From contig JAABUA010000031.1 in assembly GCA_011389515.1 (NCBI GenBank), positions 1 through 37,007 of the forward strand: 37,007 nt of DNA, written 5' to 3'. Made by a program: the position numbers and the translations under genes. Each line of letters opens with the position of its first letter. Positions within the stretch are counted from its first letter, which is position 1. The DNA comes from Desulfobacteraceae bacterium. GTDB taxonomy: Bacteria; Desulfobacterota; Desulfobacteria; Desulfobacterales; Desulfosalsimonadaceae. Below are positions 18,418-26,308 of this stretch, in pieces. The notes under the pieces are model-generated. The model was not told the origin of the DNA. It saw nothing but the letters and a program-made list of their open reading frames with translations, and did not search any database.

Positions 18418-20646
18418 TCATGTATTTCCGGGGGTCATTCGTATTTGATGTTTTTCTCCGCATGCATACCGGAGTCTGCTGGACAGGCTCGTGAGGCGCA
18501 TGTGGGGGCGGTTGTTTTTGAGGGCAACAGACAGCGCCTTGCGCGTGCCGACCATGACCACGATGTTTTTCGCCCGGGTCACCGCCGTGTAGATCAGATT
18601 GCGCTGCAGCATCATGTAGTGCTGGGTGGTCAGGGGAATGATAATGGCGGGATACTCCGAGCCCTGGGATTTATGTATGGTGATGGCGTAGCCCAATGTG
18701 ATTTCATCCATATCTTCAGGTGTATAGGAGACTTTTCGCCCATAAAAATCGACCGTTATTTCCCGGTTTTCCGGGTCTGCGCCCGTGACGATGCCCGTGT
18801 CCCCGTTAAACACCTCTTTCTGATAGTTGTTTTTCACATGCATAACCCGGTCGCCGGTTTTAAAGGCATGCTGCAATCCCGGAATGGATTGCCCCCCGGG
18901 GTTCAAAGATGCCTGGAGCAGGGAGTTCAGGTTGATGGTCCCGGCTTCTCCCTTATGCACCGGGGAAAGCACCTGTATATCTTCAGAAGCGCGCAGGTCA
19001 AAGGCTTCCGGCAGTGTTTCGGTGCACATGGCCACGATCTTGCCGGCAATTTTTTCCGGCGTATCGGCTTCGATAAACAGGAATTCGGACAGCGCCTTCC
19101 GGTTGTTTTCAAACAAGATGAGTTCAGGGCAGCGCCCCTCCCGGATCAGGTGGGCATTGGTCACGATGGGGCTTTCTCCCGCCTGCCGGAAGATCTCGTT
19201 CAAGTGGCAGACCGGAACCGTATCTGAGCGGATGATGTCGGACAAAATATTTCCCGGTCCGACCGGCGGAAGCTGAAACATGTCGCCCACAAGAATGAGC
19301 CGGGCATTTACACGGATGGCAAGGAGGAGATGGTGCATCAGCGCCGTATCGATCATGGAAGCCTCGTCCACGATGATCACGTCCGCATCGATTGGGTCGT
19401 CCGTATTTTTTTCAAAGGTCTGCGCCTCAAAATTATACCCCAGCAGCTTGTGGATGGTATGCGCCGGACGCAGGGTGACCTCTGATATGCGCCTGGCCGC
19501 GCGTCCCGTCGGTGCGGCCAGGCAAACCCGCTTTCCCATGTCTGAAAATGCGGCCGCAATGGATTTGATAAGGGTTGTTTTTCCCGTTCCCGGGCCGCCG
19601 GTCAGTATGGACACGCGGCAGGAAAGCACGGTTTCAAGCGCCTCGCGCTGGCCTTTGGACAATCTGAGCAAAAACCGGTCCTCAACCATGGACAAAAGCC
19701 GCGTTTTTTCAATCGGCAAATCCTCCATTGCAACGCTTTGCATGGCGGCTATGCGCTGTGCGATATGTTTTTCAAAGTGGTACAGCAAATGTAAAAAGAC
19801 AGCGCGGACCTCTTCTTTCTCCTCTTTTTCGGGGTTCGGGACATTTTCGGCGATGATTTTTTCTTCTTCTGTAAGTGATGCCACGGCATCTGCCGCTGTG
19901 TCCGGATCGATTTCAAACAGCGTCTGCATTTTCCGGAGTATCCGGTCCAGGGGAAGAAAGACATGCCCTGCGGAGGCCCCGTCCCGTAGTATATGTTCGA
20001 TGATGGCGCGGGCCCGGTCCGGCTCACAGGGTGCCGTCCCCGTTTTTCTTGCGATGGTGTCTGCAATATAAAAACCGGTGCCGGCCATGTCATCGGCCAG
20101 TTTGTACGGTGTTTTCCTCAGAATTTCTAGTGATTGCCTGCCATAGAGGTGATAGATTTTCGGCCCGTATGAACCTTTCAGGCCATGCTGCTGGAGAAGG
20201 TCCATGATTTCGGAAACCGTACAGTGGGCGCGCCACTGGTCGGCGATCGATGCGGCTTTGGCTTCGCCGATGCCGTTGACTTGCGTAAGCCTTTCCGGTT
20301 CATGATTCAGCACGTCGATGGTGCGCTCGCCGAAATGGCCGATGATTCTGCTGACGGTGGCAGGCCCCAACCCGCGGATAATGCCGGATGTGAGATATTC
20401 GCGCAGGCCGTCGACGGTTGCCGGGACCGTCACCTCGGAGGCGGCGATGTCAAACTGCTGGCCATAGCGGGGGTGGGTTATCCATTTCCCGGTGAGTTTC
20501 AGGGTTTGTCCGGCAACCGCGTTGTTTATGAATCCGACCACGGTGATCGGTTTGCCCGCGGCGCCGGTGCTGAAACGCGCTACGGTGTATTTCGAGGCTT
20601 CGTTGCGGAAGGTGATGCTTTCAAGATGGCCTTCAAGAACGATCAT
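18418..20646 (-). CDS. recD2: RecD-like SF1B DNA helicase (RecD2 family)
   Basis: RecD2 helicases unwind DNA 5' to 3' and act in repair and replication without RecB and RecC. The 742-residue protein has the long N-terminal region that separates RecD2 from RecD. It includes an OB-like start (LEGHLESITFRNEASKYTVAR) and helix-hairpin-helix repeats (IIRGLGPATVSRIIGHF and LTQVNGIGEAKAASI). The helicase motifs follow: Walker A GGPGTGKTT (350-358), APTGRAARR, Walker B IIVDEASMID, VGDMFQLPPVGPGN, ITIHKSQGSEYPAII and YTAVTRAK. It starts 30 bp after rlpA on the same strand. No recB or recC is present, which supports the RecD2 assignment. Confidence 0.94.
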   Translation of the reverse strand: MIVLEGHLESITFRNEASKYTVARFSTGAAGKPITVVGFINNAVAGQTLKLTGKWITHPRYGQQFDIAASEVTVPATVDGLREYLTSGIIRGLGPATVSRIIGHFGERTIDVLNHEPERLTQVNGIGEAKAASIADQWRAHCTVSEIMDLLQQHGLKGSYGPKIYHLYGRQSLEILRKTPYKLADDMAGTGFYIADTIARKTGTAPCEPDRARAIIEHILRDGASAGHVFLPLDRILRKMQTLFEIDPDTAADAVASLTEEEKIIAENVPNPEKEEKEEVRAVFLHLLYHFEKHIAQRIAAMQSVAMEDLPIEKTRLLSMVEDRFLLRLSKGQREALETVLSCRVSILTGGPGTGKTTLIKSIAAAFSDMGKRVCLAAPTGRAARRISEVTLRPAHTIHKLLGYNFEAQTFEKNTDDPIDADVIIVDEASMIDTALMHHLLLAIRVNARLILVGDMFQLPPVGPGNILSDIIRSDTVPVCHLNEIFRQAGESPIVTNAHLIREGRCPELILFENNRKALSEFLFIEADTPEKIAGKIVAMCTETLPEAFDLRASEDIQVLSPVHKGEAGTINLNSLLQASLNPGGQSIPGLQHAFKTGDRVMHVKNNYQKEVFNGDTGIVTGADPENREITVDFYGRKVSYTPEDMDEITLGYAITIHKSQGSEYPAIIIPLTTQHYMMLQRNLIYTAVTRAKNIVVMVGTRKALSVALKNNRPHMRLTSLSSRLRYACGEKHQIRMTPGNT

Positions 20647-20676
20647 GACGGGTCCGGCTGTGAATGTTGAATACCA

Positions 20677-21459
20677 TCATTGGCCCGCGCTTACGGCAAT
20701 AACATTTTCATAACCGTTTTGGGACAGCCGGTCTTTTGTGCGCTTTGCCTCTTCCATGGAGGAGAACCGGCCGACGCGGACCCGGTATATCGGCTGTCCG
20801 TCAATGGATGCCTGGGTCATGAACACGTCTTTTTCAATCGCCTTCAGCTGGTCCCGCAGTGCTTCGGCCCGGTTTCTGTCCGAATAGGCCCCGACCTGGA
20901 TCGTAAAATCGCCCGTAAAATAATCGGGATGAGCGCTCGTTACCCTTTCCTGCACGTCGGGAGAATCCAGGTCCATGGCGATTAATTCAACCATGGCCGT
21001 ACCGTTTTGGATCATATCGATTTTCTGGGCCGACCGGTAGGATAGATCGATGACGCGATCTTTTGCAAAGGGGCCCCGGTCATTGATTCGGACAATGGTT
21101 TCCCGGTTGTTTTCCAGGTTCCGTACAAGCAGAAACGTTCCCATGGGCAGGGTGGGGTGTGCCGCTGTTTTGGCGTGCATGTTATAGATTTCGCCGCTTG
21201 AGGTTTTCTGGCCGTGAAACGGGTGTCCATACCATGATGCGATGCCTTGTTCCCGAAATCCGTCTGCCGAATGAATGGGCATATATTCCTTGCCGAACAC
21301 TTCGTACACCTGCTGTGTATGATCCTTCGGAACGGAGCCCGGCACATGTGGATGGTCATGCTCGGGTATATGGGGGCCGCAGGCCCACAGGACGCCCATG
21401 ATCATCGGCAGCAACAGCAGAAATAACGGCCATCTTCCAATCAGCCCTGTTTTCGTCAT
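20677..21459 (-). CDS. rlpA: RlpA-like lytic transglycosylase lipoprotein with SPOR domain
   Basis: RlpA proteins cut peptidoglycan strands lacking stem peptides, often at the division septum. The 260-residue precursor has a lipoprotein signal with lipobox LWAC (C27). The double-psi beta-barrel domain (about 65-160) carries the family motifs GIASWYG, GEIYNMHAKTAAHPTLPMGTFLLV, RINDRGPF and VIDLSYRSAQKI. The C-terminal SPOR domain (about 180-258, FTIQVGAYSDRNRAEALRDQL and YRVRVGRFSSMEEA) binds denuded peptidoglycan. It is 12 bp downstream of lon and 30 bp upstream of recD2, so it probably shares their transcript. Catalytic activity is inferred from family; some RlpA homologues are inactive. Confidence 0.93.
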   Translation of the reverse strand: MTKTGLIGRWPLFLLLLPMIMGVLWACGPHIPEHDHPHVPGSVPKDHTQQVYEVFGKEYMPIHSADGFREQGIASWYGHPFHGQKTSSGEIYNMHAKTAAHPTLPMGTFLLVRNLENNRETIVRINDRGPFAKDRVIDLSYRSAQKIDMIQNGTAMVELIAMDLDSPDVQERVTSAHPDYFTGDFTIQVGAYSDRNRAEALRDQLKAIEKDVFMTQASIDGQPIYRVRVGRFSSMEEAKRTKDRLSQNGYENVIAVSAGQ

Positions 21460-21471
21460 CTTCTATTCCGT

Positions 21472-23826
21472 TTAAATGTTCAGCGCTATTTTCAATACAT
21501 CCCGCATTTTGTCAACAAAGTGGAACTCGATTCCGGAACGCACTTTTTCCGGTACTTCTTCTATGTCTTTTTCATTTAATTTCGGCATGATGATGGTTTT
21601 TATGCCTGCGCGGTGGGCCGCAAGCACTTTTTCCTTGATCCCCCCGATGGGCATGACCTGTCCCCGAAGGGTGATTTCCCCTGTCATGGCGAGGTCTTTT
21701 GATGCCGGTTTGTCCAACAGAAGGGAAGAGATGGCGGTGAGCAGGGTGACGCCGGCCGATGGTCCGTCCTTGGGCACCGCCCCGGCGGGGACATGAACAT
21801 GAATGTCATGGGTCTCGAAATAATTTTCTTCTATTTTCAAAAGCTTCGCATTGGAGCGGATATAGCTCAGCGCGGCGCTTGCAGATTCTTTCATGACATC
21901 GCCCAGTTGCCCTGTAAGGGTAAGGTTCCCCTTTCCCTTCATGGCAGTGGCTTCAATAAACAGGATATCCCCGCCCCATTGGGTCCATGCAAGGCCCATG
22001 ACGACCCCCGATGTGGCAACCCTTTTCTTGATTTCGTCAAAACTGAAGCGGACAGGACCCAGGTATTCCTTGATATCGTTTACACCGACATTGACGAATG
22101 TCGCTTCTTCTTTTGCGACTTTGCTCGCTGCTCCGCGGCATATGTTGGCGATTTCGCGCTCCAGGTTTCTGAGCCCCGCTTCCTGGGTATAGCCGGAGAT
22201 GATCTTCCGCAGGGCGCCGCTGGTGATATTGATGTTTTCCGCTTTCAGGCCGTTGGCGCTTCTCTGCCGCGGGACCAGATACCGGGTGGCAATCTTGATC
22301 TTTTCCTCTTGGGTGTATCCGGAAAGCCGCAGCACCTCCATCCGGTCCAGAAGCGCGGGCGGGATGGTATCCAGCATGTTGGCGGTGGTGATGAACAAGA
22401 CCTTCGACAGGTCAAAGGGGACATCCAGGTAATGATCGGCAAATGAATAGTTCTGCTCGGGATCGAGGACTTCCAGCAGGGCCGAGGAAGGATCGCCGCG
22501 AAAGTCCGCGCCCACCTTGTCGATTTCATCTAACATGAAAACGGGGTTCCTTTTGCCGGCCCGGCGGATTCCCTGGATGATTCTTCCCGGTAAAGCGCCC
22601 ACGTATGTGCGGCGATGCCCGCGTATCTCCGCTTCATCCCGTATGCCGCCCAGGGCGATCCTGTGAAATTTGCGCCCGAGCGCGCGTGCGATGGAATTGC
22701 CGAGAGAGGTTTTTCCCGTGCCGGGAGGGCCCACAAAGCAAAGAATCGGCCCCTTGATATCCGGATTGAGTTTCAGTACGGAAAGGTATTCAAGAATCCG
22801 TTTTTTGGCTTTTTCAAGTCCGTAATGATCCGCGTCCAGTATTTTTTCCGCCGCCCTCAGATCAAGGTGGTCCTGGGTGGTTTCATTCCATGGAAGGGAT
22901 ACCACCCAATCGAGGTAGGTAAGCGCCACGGAATATTCGGCGGAGGACGGGTGCATCCGTGAAAGACGCTTGAGCTCCCTTTCCGCCTCCTTTTTCGCTT
23001 CTTCCGGCAGGTTCTTTTCCTCGATTTTGGCCCGGTAGTCCTCTACTTCACCGCCGGTTTCATCCATTTCTCCAAGTTCTTCCTGGATGGCCTTGAGCTG
23101 CTGGCGCAGATAATATTCCCGCTGCTGCTTTTCCATTCCACCCTTGACCTGGGTCTGGATTTTGCTTCCGATTTCCAGGATGTCGATCTGGTAGTTGACC
23201 AACTGGGTGACCCTTTTGAGCCGTTGCCTGACATCGAAAATTTCCAGGACTTCCTGTTTTTCCCTGGTGCTGGAGTTGATCGTGGAGGTCACCATATCCG
23301 CCAGTATGCCGGGATCCTCCAGGGATCTTGCCATGGCGGTCATCTCCTGGGGGAGGGCCGAAGACATGGAAACGACTTTTTCATACTGGTTGACCAGGTT
23401 GGCCATGATGGCTTCGATTTCCTTATCCTTGAATTCCTCCGGCTTTACCGTGGCAATTTTTGCCGTGAAGTACGGTTCGGTCCGGACATACTTTTCAACT
23501 GTGAACCGGCTGATGCCCTGCAGAAGCAGCTGTGCGTTATTATCATCGGTTTTGGCCATCTTCAGGATAACTGCACTGGTGCCCATTTCATACAGGTCTT
23601 TGGGGGTATATTCGGTCTGGGGGTTTATGTTTCGGGAAGCAATGGTGCCCACGAGCCGGTCGCCCGACATCGCTTCATCGATCAGGCGGATCGATTCCTC
23701 CTGCATGACAATGAGCGGCAGCACCATTTTGGGAAACAGGACGACGTCGAAAAGAGGGAGAATGGGAAGGTTTTCCGGTATTTTTTCGGTTGGATCGAAC
23801 GATTTCCCTTCCTTTTGTTGTGCCAT
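21472..23826 (-). CDS. lon: ATP-dependent Lon protease (LonA)
   Basis: Lon degrades misfolded and regulatory proteins in the cytoplasm. The 784-residue product has the N-terminal LON domain (about 20-215, beginning LPILPLFDVVLFPKMVLPL), a coiled-coil linker (QREYYLRQQLKAIQEELGE) and an AAA+ module with Walker A GPPGTGKT (366-373). The protease domain has the catalytic serine S690 in KDGPSAG and lysine K733 in GGIKEKVLAAHR. Length and motifs are those of a normal LonA. GGAGG lies 7 nt before the ATG. hsp20 is 52 bp upstream and rlpA 12 bp downstream, so the small heat-shock protein and the protease are probably co-expressed in one protein-quality-control unit. Confidence 0.97.
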   Translation of the reverse strand: MAQQKEGKSFDPTEKIPENLPILPLFDVVLFPKMVLPLIVMQEESIRLIDEAMSGDRLVGTIASRNINPQTEYTPKDLYEMGTSAVILKMAKTDDNNAQLLLQGISRFTVEKYVRTEPYFTAKIATVKPEEFKDKEIEAIMANLVNQYEKVVSMSSALPQEMTAMARSLEDPGILADMVTSTINSSTREKQEVLEIFDVRQRLKRVTQLVNYQIDILEIGSKIQTQVKGGMEKQQREYYLRQQLKAIQEELGEMDETGGEVEDYRAKIEEKNLPEEAKKEAERELKRLSRMHPSSAEYSVALTYLDWVVSLPWNETTQDHLDLRAAEKILDADHYGLEKAKKRILEYLSVLKLNPDIKGPILCFVGPPGTGKTSLGNSIARALGRKFHRIALGGIRDEAEIRGHRRTYVGALPGRIIQGIRRAGKRNPVFMLDEIDKVGADFRGDPSSALLEVLDPEQNYSFADHYLDVPFDLSKVLFITTANMLDTIPPALLDRMEVLRLSGYTQEEKIKIATRYLVPRQRSANGLKAENINITSGALRKIISGYTQEAGLRNLEREIANICRGAASKVAKEEATFVNVGVNDIKEYLGPVRFSFDEIKKRVATSGVVMGLAWTQWGGDILFIEATAMKGKGNLTLTGQLGDVMKESASAALSYIRSNAKLLKIEENYFETHDIHVHVPAGAVPKDGPSAGVTLLTAISSLLLDKPASKDLAMTGEITLRGQVMPIGGIKEKVLAAHRAGIKTIIMPKLNEKDIEEVPEKVRSGIEFHFVDKMRDVLKIALNI

Positions 23827-23878
23827 TATATCGCCTCCACTTCCAAGTGTTCAATGCAACGGGTTGAAGATGAACGGG

Positions 23879-24325
23879 TTATTCCATATTGATGTGAACC
23901 TTCTGTTTTGTCGGATACGGCATTTTTTCCATTTCCACGTGCAGAAAGCCGTTTTTGTAGCGGGCGGTTACGGTTTCGGTGTTTATGGGGGTCCGGATAT
24001 ATAAAATCCGCTCAAAATAGCCGTACTGAATTTCAGCCAGGCGGTAGCGCCCGTTTTTTTCAGGTGCACAGGCAATCCTTTTCCCGAAAATACGCATGGC
24101 CCGCGGGTTGATCTCAAGTTCCAGGTCATCTTTTTGCACGCCCGCAAGCTCTGCAACAATAAAGATTTTCTCCGCGGTTTCATAAATATCGAGCTGGGGT
24201 TTCCACGTGGTCCTGGCAAATGAAAAGCTCGGTCCCATAGAATGGAACATGCCGGCAATGGTTTTATCGAGCTTTGACTCGATGTCGTCTAAATCGTTGC
24301 TGAACCGGATCTTGATATATTCCAT
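23879..24325 (-). CDS. Hsp20/alpha-crystallin family small heat-shock protein
   Basis: Small heat-shock proteins hold unfolding proteins for refolding or degradation without using ATP. The 148-residue product has a short N-terminal arm and an alpha-crystallin domain from about residue 44 (PQLDIYETAEKIFIVAELAGVQKDDLELEINPR) to about 140. The closing strand, YKNGFLHVEMEKM, corresponds to the family's conserved G-x-L segment. A C-terminal IxI/V tail motif is not obvious; KVHINME is the nearest. AGGAG lies 7 nt before the ATG. It is the first gene of the hsp20-lon-rlpA-recD2 run and has a likely promoter at 24384-24412. I found neither a CIRCE element nor a good sigma-32 site there. Confidence 0.9.
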   Translation of the reverse strand: MEYIKIRFSNDLDDIESKLDKTIAGMFHSMGPSFSFARTTWKPQLDIYETAEKIFIVAELAGVQKDDLELEINPRAMRIFGKRIACAPEKNGRYRLAEIQYGYFERILYIRTPINTETVTARYKNGFLHVEMEKMPYPTKQKVHINME

Positions 24326-24383
24326 TGTTCACTCCTGGACAAAGTGTTTCGGGGTCCATCTCTAAACAGGTTGTTAAAAATAA

Positions 24384-24412
24384 AGAATATCATCTGCTTG
24401 CGTTTTTGTAAA
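24384..24412 (-). promoter_or_regulatory. Predicted sigma-70 promoter of the hsp20-lon unit
   Basis: On the minus strand TTTACA (24407-24412) and TATTCT (24384-24389) are 17 bp apart and lie about 60 bp before the hsp20 start. A GAGCGCTC palindrome sits just upstream (about 24418-24425). No heat-shock-specific consensus was recognised. Confidence 0.5.
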
Positions 24413-24450
24413 GGGGCGAGCGCTCTTTCTGCAGCTTCCCCGCATAAATT

Positions 24451-25746
24451 TCAAATCGTTCCGTGTTTCTGCCGGCAAAACGTTTCCTTGGTAAAAAACA
24501 GCAGAACAAGGGACAGCACCGCCCAGGCAAGCATCAACGAGAACCCCGCCCGGTAGGCATTCTGACTGTATATCCTTGCGCCGTATATCATTTCCTCCTG
24601 CCAGAGGGCATCAAGGACAATCCCGACCACGGGCTGCAGTATCATCGGCCCCATCATGACGCCCATGTTTATGATTCCTGAAACCGTTCCGGCAAGTGCC
24701 ACCGGGATCGATTCCTTGGCAAAAGCGAAACTGACCACCATGCAGCCTGAGCAAAAGCCCGTAATCATGAGTACGGTCATAAGCAGCACGCCGCTGATGG
24801 CGGGCGCGAAAAAAATGATGCTCCATCCCGCGATGCACATGGTGCAGCCAAGGATGTACAAGGGCTTTCGTTTTCCAAGCCGATCCGACGCCCAGCCGAA
24901 CACCGGCCCGCCGATGGCCCATGCGACCAGCAGGCTGGAGGTGGCGACAGAGGCCTCGGCGGTAGTGAGCCCCTGGTGCGTAGACAGGTAAGGCACACCC
25001 CATAATCCGGTGAACGTCAGCGTACAGCCGACAATGCCGCCGGGAATGATAAACAGCAAAAGGGTGTTTCTGCTTTGCAGGGATTGGCGGATGTTGTTGT
25101 ATATCGCAGGAATGGAGATGCTGCTGCTTGTAGAATCGGGTTCAATAAGGTTTTCATATCCCTTATGGCACGGCCAGTCCCTGGCAAAAACGTATATGCC
25201 CAGACCGATAAGCCAGGTAAAAAGCGCCGCAGCGATCATAATGGTTCGCCAGTCGTAGTGATCCATGAACAGGCGGAGGGGAGGGCCGGCGGATACCGCC
25301 CCGATGATCCCGGAAAAAAGTGCCGCTCCGGTAACCATGGCGAACATTCGGGAGGGGAACCAGTTGCTTGCCAGTTTGAGCATACACACAAAGGCGACGG
25401 CGACCGAGGCGCCGATCAGCAGGCGGCCGGCGGCGGCTGCCACAATCCCGGGAGAAAAGGCAAAAAGAAGTGTCCCGGCCCCTGCGATAAACGCCCCGGC
25501 CGTCAGCAGGCGTCGCGGTCCCCATGTATCGGCAAGGATTCCCGTGGGAATCTGCATGGCCACGTAGCTGTAGAAATAAAAGGCGGAAAGATTTCCCAGG
25601 GCGGCGGCGCCGATCGAAAAATCACTCATCAGCTCCTCGGTCATCACAGCCGGGGCGACCCGGTGGAAAAAACCCACCATGTAGAACAGTGCGCCCAGCC
25701 CCCAGATGAACCATGCGATTGTAAGCGGCGGTTTCGTTGTTTCCAT
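24451..25746 (-). CDS. Major facilitator superfamily transporter
   Basis: This 431-residue inner-membrane protein has about twelve hydrophobic segments, split in the middle by a hydrophilic loop (about 195-225). MFS motif A is recognisable in both halves: GILADTWGPRRLL (70-82) and GWASDRLGKRKPL in the second half. The N-terminus (AWFIWGLGALFYMVGFFHRVAPAVM) resembles the organic-anion/D-galactonate-like or nitrate-type MFS groups, but the substrate cannot be told. AAGG lies upstream of the ATG at 25746. It is on the same strand as hsp20, 125 bp before it. The hsp20 promoter lies in that gap, so it is probably transcribed separately. Confidence 0.9.
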   Translation of the reverse strand: METTKPPLTIAWFIWGLGALFYMVGFFHRVAPAVMTEELMSDFSIGAAALGNLSAFYFYSYVAMQIPTGILADTWGPRRLLTAGAFIAGAGTLLFAFSPGIVAAAAGRLLIGASVAVAFVCMLKLASNWFPSRMFAMVTGAALFSGIIGAVSAGPPLRLFMDHYDWRTIMIAAALFTWLIGLGIYVFARDWPCHKGYENLIEPDSTSSSISIPAIYNNIRQSLQSRNTLLLFIIPGGIVGCTLTFTGLWGVPYLSTHQGLTTAEASVATSSLLVAWAIGGPVFGWASDRLGKRKPLYILGCTMCIAGWSIIFFAPAISGVLLMTVLMITGFCSGCMVVSFAFAKESIPVALAGTVSGIINMGVMMGPMILQPVVGIVLDALWQEEMIYGARIYSQNAYRAGFSLMLAWAVLSLVLLFFTKETFCRQKHGTI

Positions 25747-25810
25747 TCGTTACCTTACCATTCTTTTCCATTTGCTGCTGTCTGAGCGAAAACCCTGTGG
25801 TAAATCACCG

Positions 25811-25850
25811 CTGTTATTCAGCTGCAAAGCCTGTTATTTAGCTGCAAAGC
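25811..25850. repeat. Two tandem 20-bp repeats
   Basis: CTGTTATTCAGCTGCAAAGC (25811-25830) is followed directly by a second copy (25831-25850) that differs at one base. A partial echo, GCAAAGTCTGTTT, occurs near 25988. AGCTGC/GCAGCT-type symmetry makes it a possible protein binding site, but two units are not enough for a CRISPR or iteron claim. Confidence 0.75.
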
Positions 25851-25864
25851 ATTGATGGCTGTGT

Positions 25865-25959
25865 AAAGTCCGATATCTGCGCTGCGCTTTCTCAAGATTC
25901 GCGCGCCTTGATCTTGTCACGCCATGGCGTGATTTCTTTGCCATCTAAAAAACGACTTT
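25865..25959. repeat. Palindromic intergenic element (REP/MITE-like)
   Basis: This 95-bp block is bounded by AAAGTC (25865-25870) and its complement GACTTT (25954-25959). Inside are CAAGAT-N12-ATCTTG (25893-25916) and a perfect 16-bp palindrome TCACGCCATGGCGTGA (25917-25932). The start, CCGATATCTGCGCTGCGCTTTC, resembles intergenic repeats I recall from deltaproteobacterial genomes, though this is from memory. Only one copy is present in the window. Confidence 0.5.
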
Positions 25960-25985
25960 TTCCGATTTCGTCAAGCATTATTTGA

Positions 25986-26013
25986 TTGCAAAGTCTGTTT
26001 CTGATTCTATTAT
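25986..26013 (+). promoter_or_regulatory. Candidate promoter for the small gene at 26087
   Basis: TTGCAA (25986-25991) and TATTAT (26008-26013) are 16 bp apart. The predicted start of transcription is about 65 bp before the gene. Confidence 0.4.
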
Positions 26014-26086
26014 TAGTGTTAATTATGGTTTATGCAATCAGCAAAGCGTTCGCAACCCGGTGTTGCGGAGAGAACCGGAGGCTTTC

Positions 26087-26308
26087 ATGGGGAAAAATGA
26101 TGTGGTTGTTTTTGAACCGTATCCGTTTACGGTGGGGCAAAAGATCAATATCACAGGCGGCCTTAGAAAGGGGGACTGGGATGTACTGGATGTAACGGAA
26201 AGCAAAGTCAGGCTTCGCTGCCCTGTAAGCCTGCGGGAGTTCGAATGGGACAGATTCTGCTATGTTGTTGGGAAAAAGAAGTACGCGCCTATTGTTTCCA
26301 GCGATTGA
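26087..26308 (+). CDS. Small conserved-looking protein of unknown function
   Basis: I do not recognise this 73-residue protein. It is soluble and mixed in charge, with a pattern of short beta strands (VVVFEPYPFTVGQKINITGG, WDVLDVTESKVRLRCPVSLREFEWDRFCYVV), suggesting a small beta-barrel such as an SH3- or Tudor-like fold. The ATG at 26087 was chosen over an upstream in-frame start at 25982 because GGAGG (26077-26081) precedes it by 5 nt and the upstream segment reads like noncoding DNA. Its last 20 bp overlap the end of the convergent TPR lipoprotein gene. It has two cysteines, too few to suggest a metal site. Confidence 0.6.
   Translation: MGKNDVVVFEPYPFTVGQKINITGGLRKGDWDVLDVTESKVRLRCPVSLREFEWDRFCYVVGKKKYAPIVSSD

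Larger units (their letters stand above)
25747..26086. other. Repeat-rich intergenic region between divergent genes
   Basis: This 340-bp stretch separates the MFS transporter (-) from a small unknown gene (+). It holds a 20-bp tandem duplication, a palindromic element and a candidate promoter, listed separately. I see no protein-coding signal in it. Confidence 0.6.

Noticed and set aside
18289..19227. A 312-codon open frame on the plus strand opposite recD2
   Set aside because: It overlaps the conserved helicase motifs of recD2 and its translation has no recognisable domain.
25811..25850. Start of a CRISPR array or iteron cluster
   Set aside because: There are only two units, directly adjacent with no spacer, and no cas or replication gene nearby.
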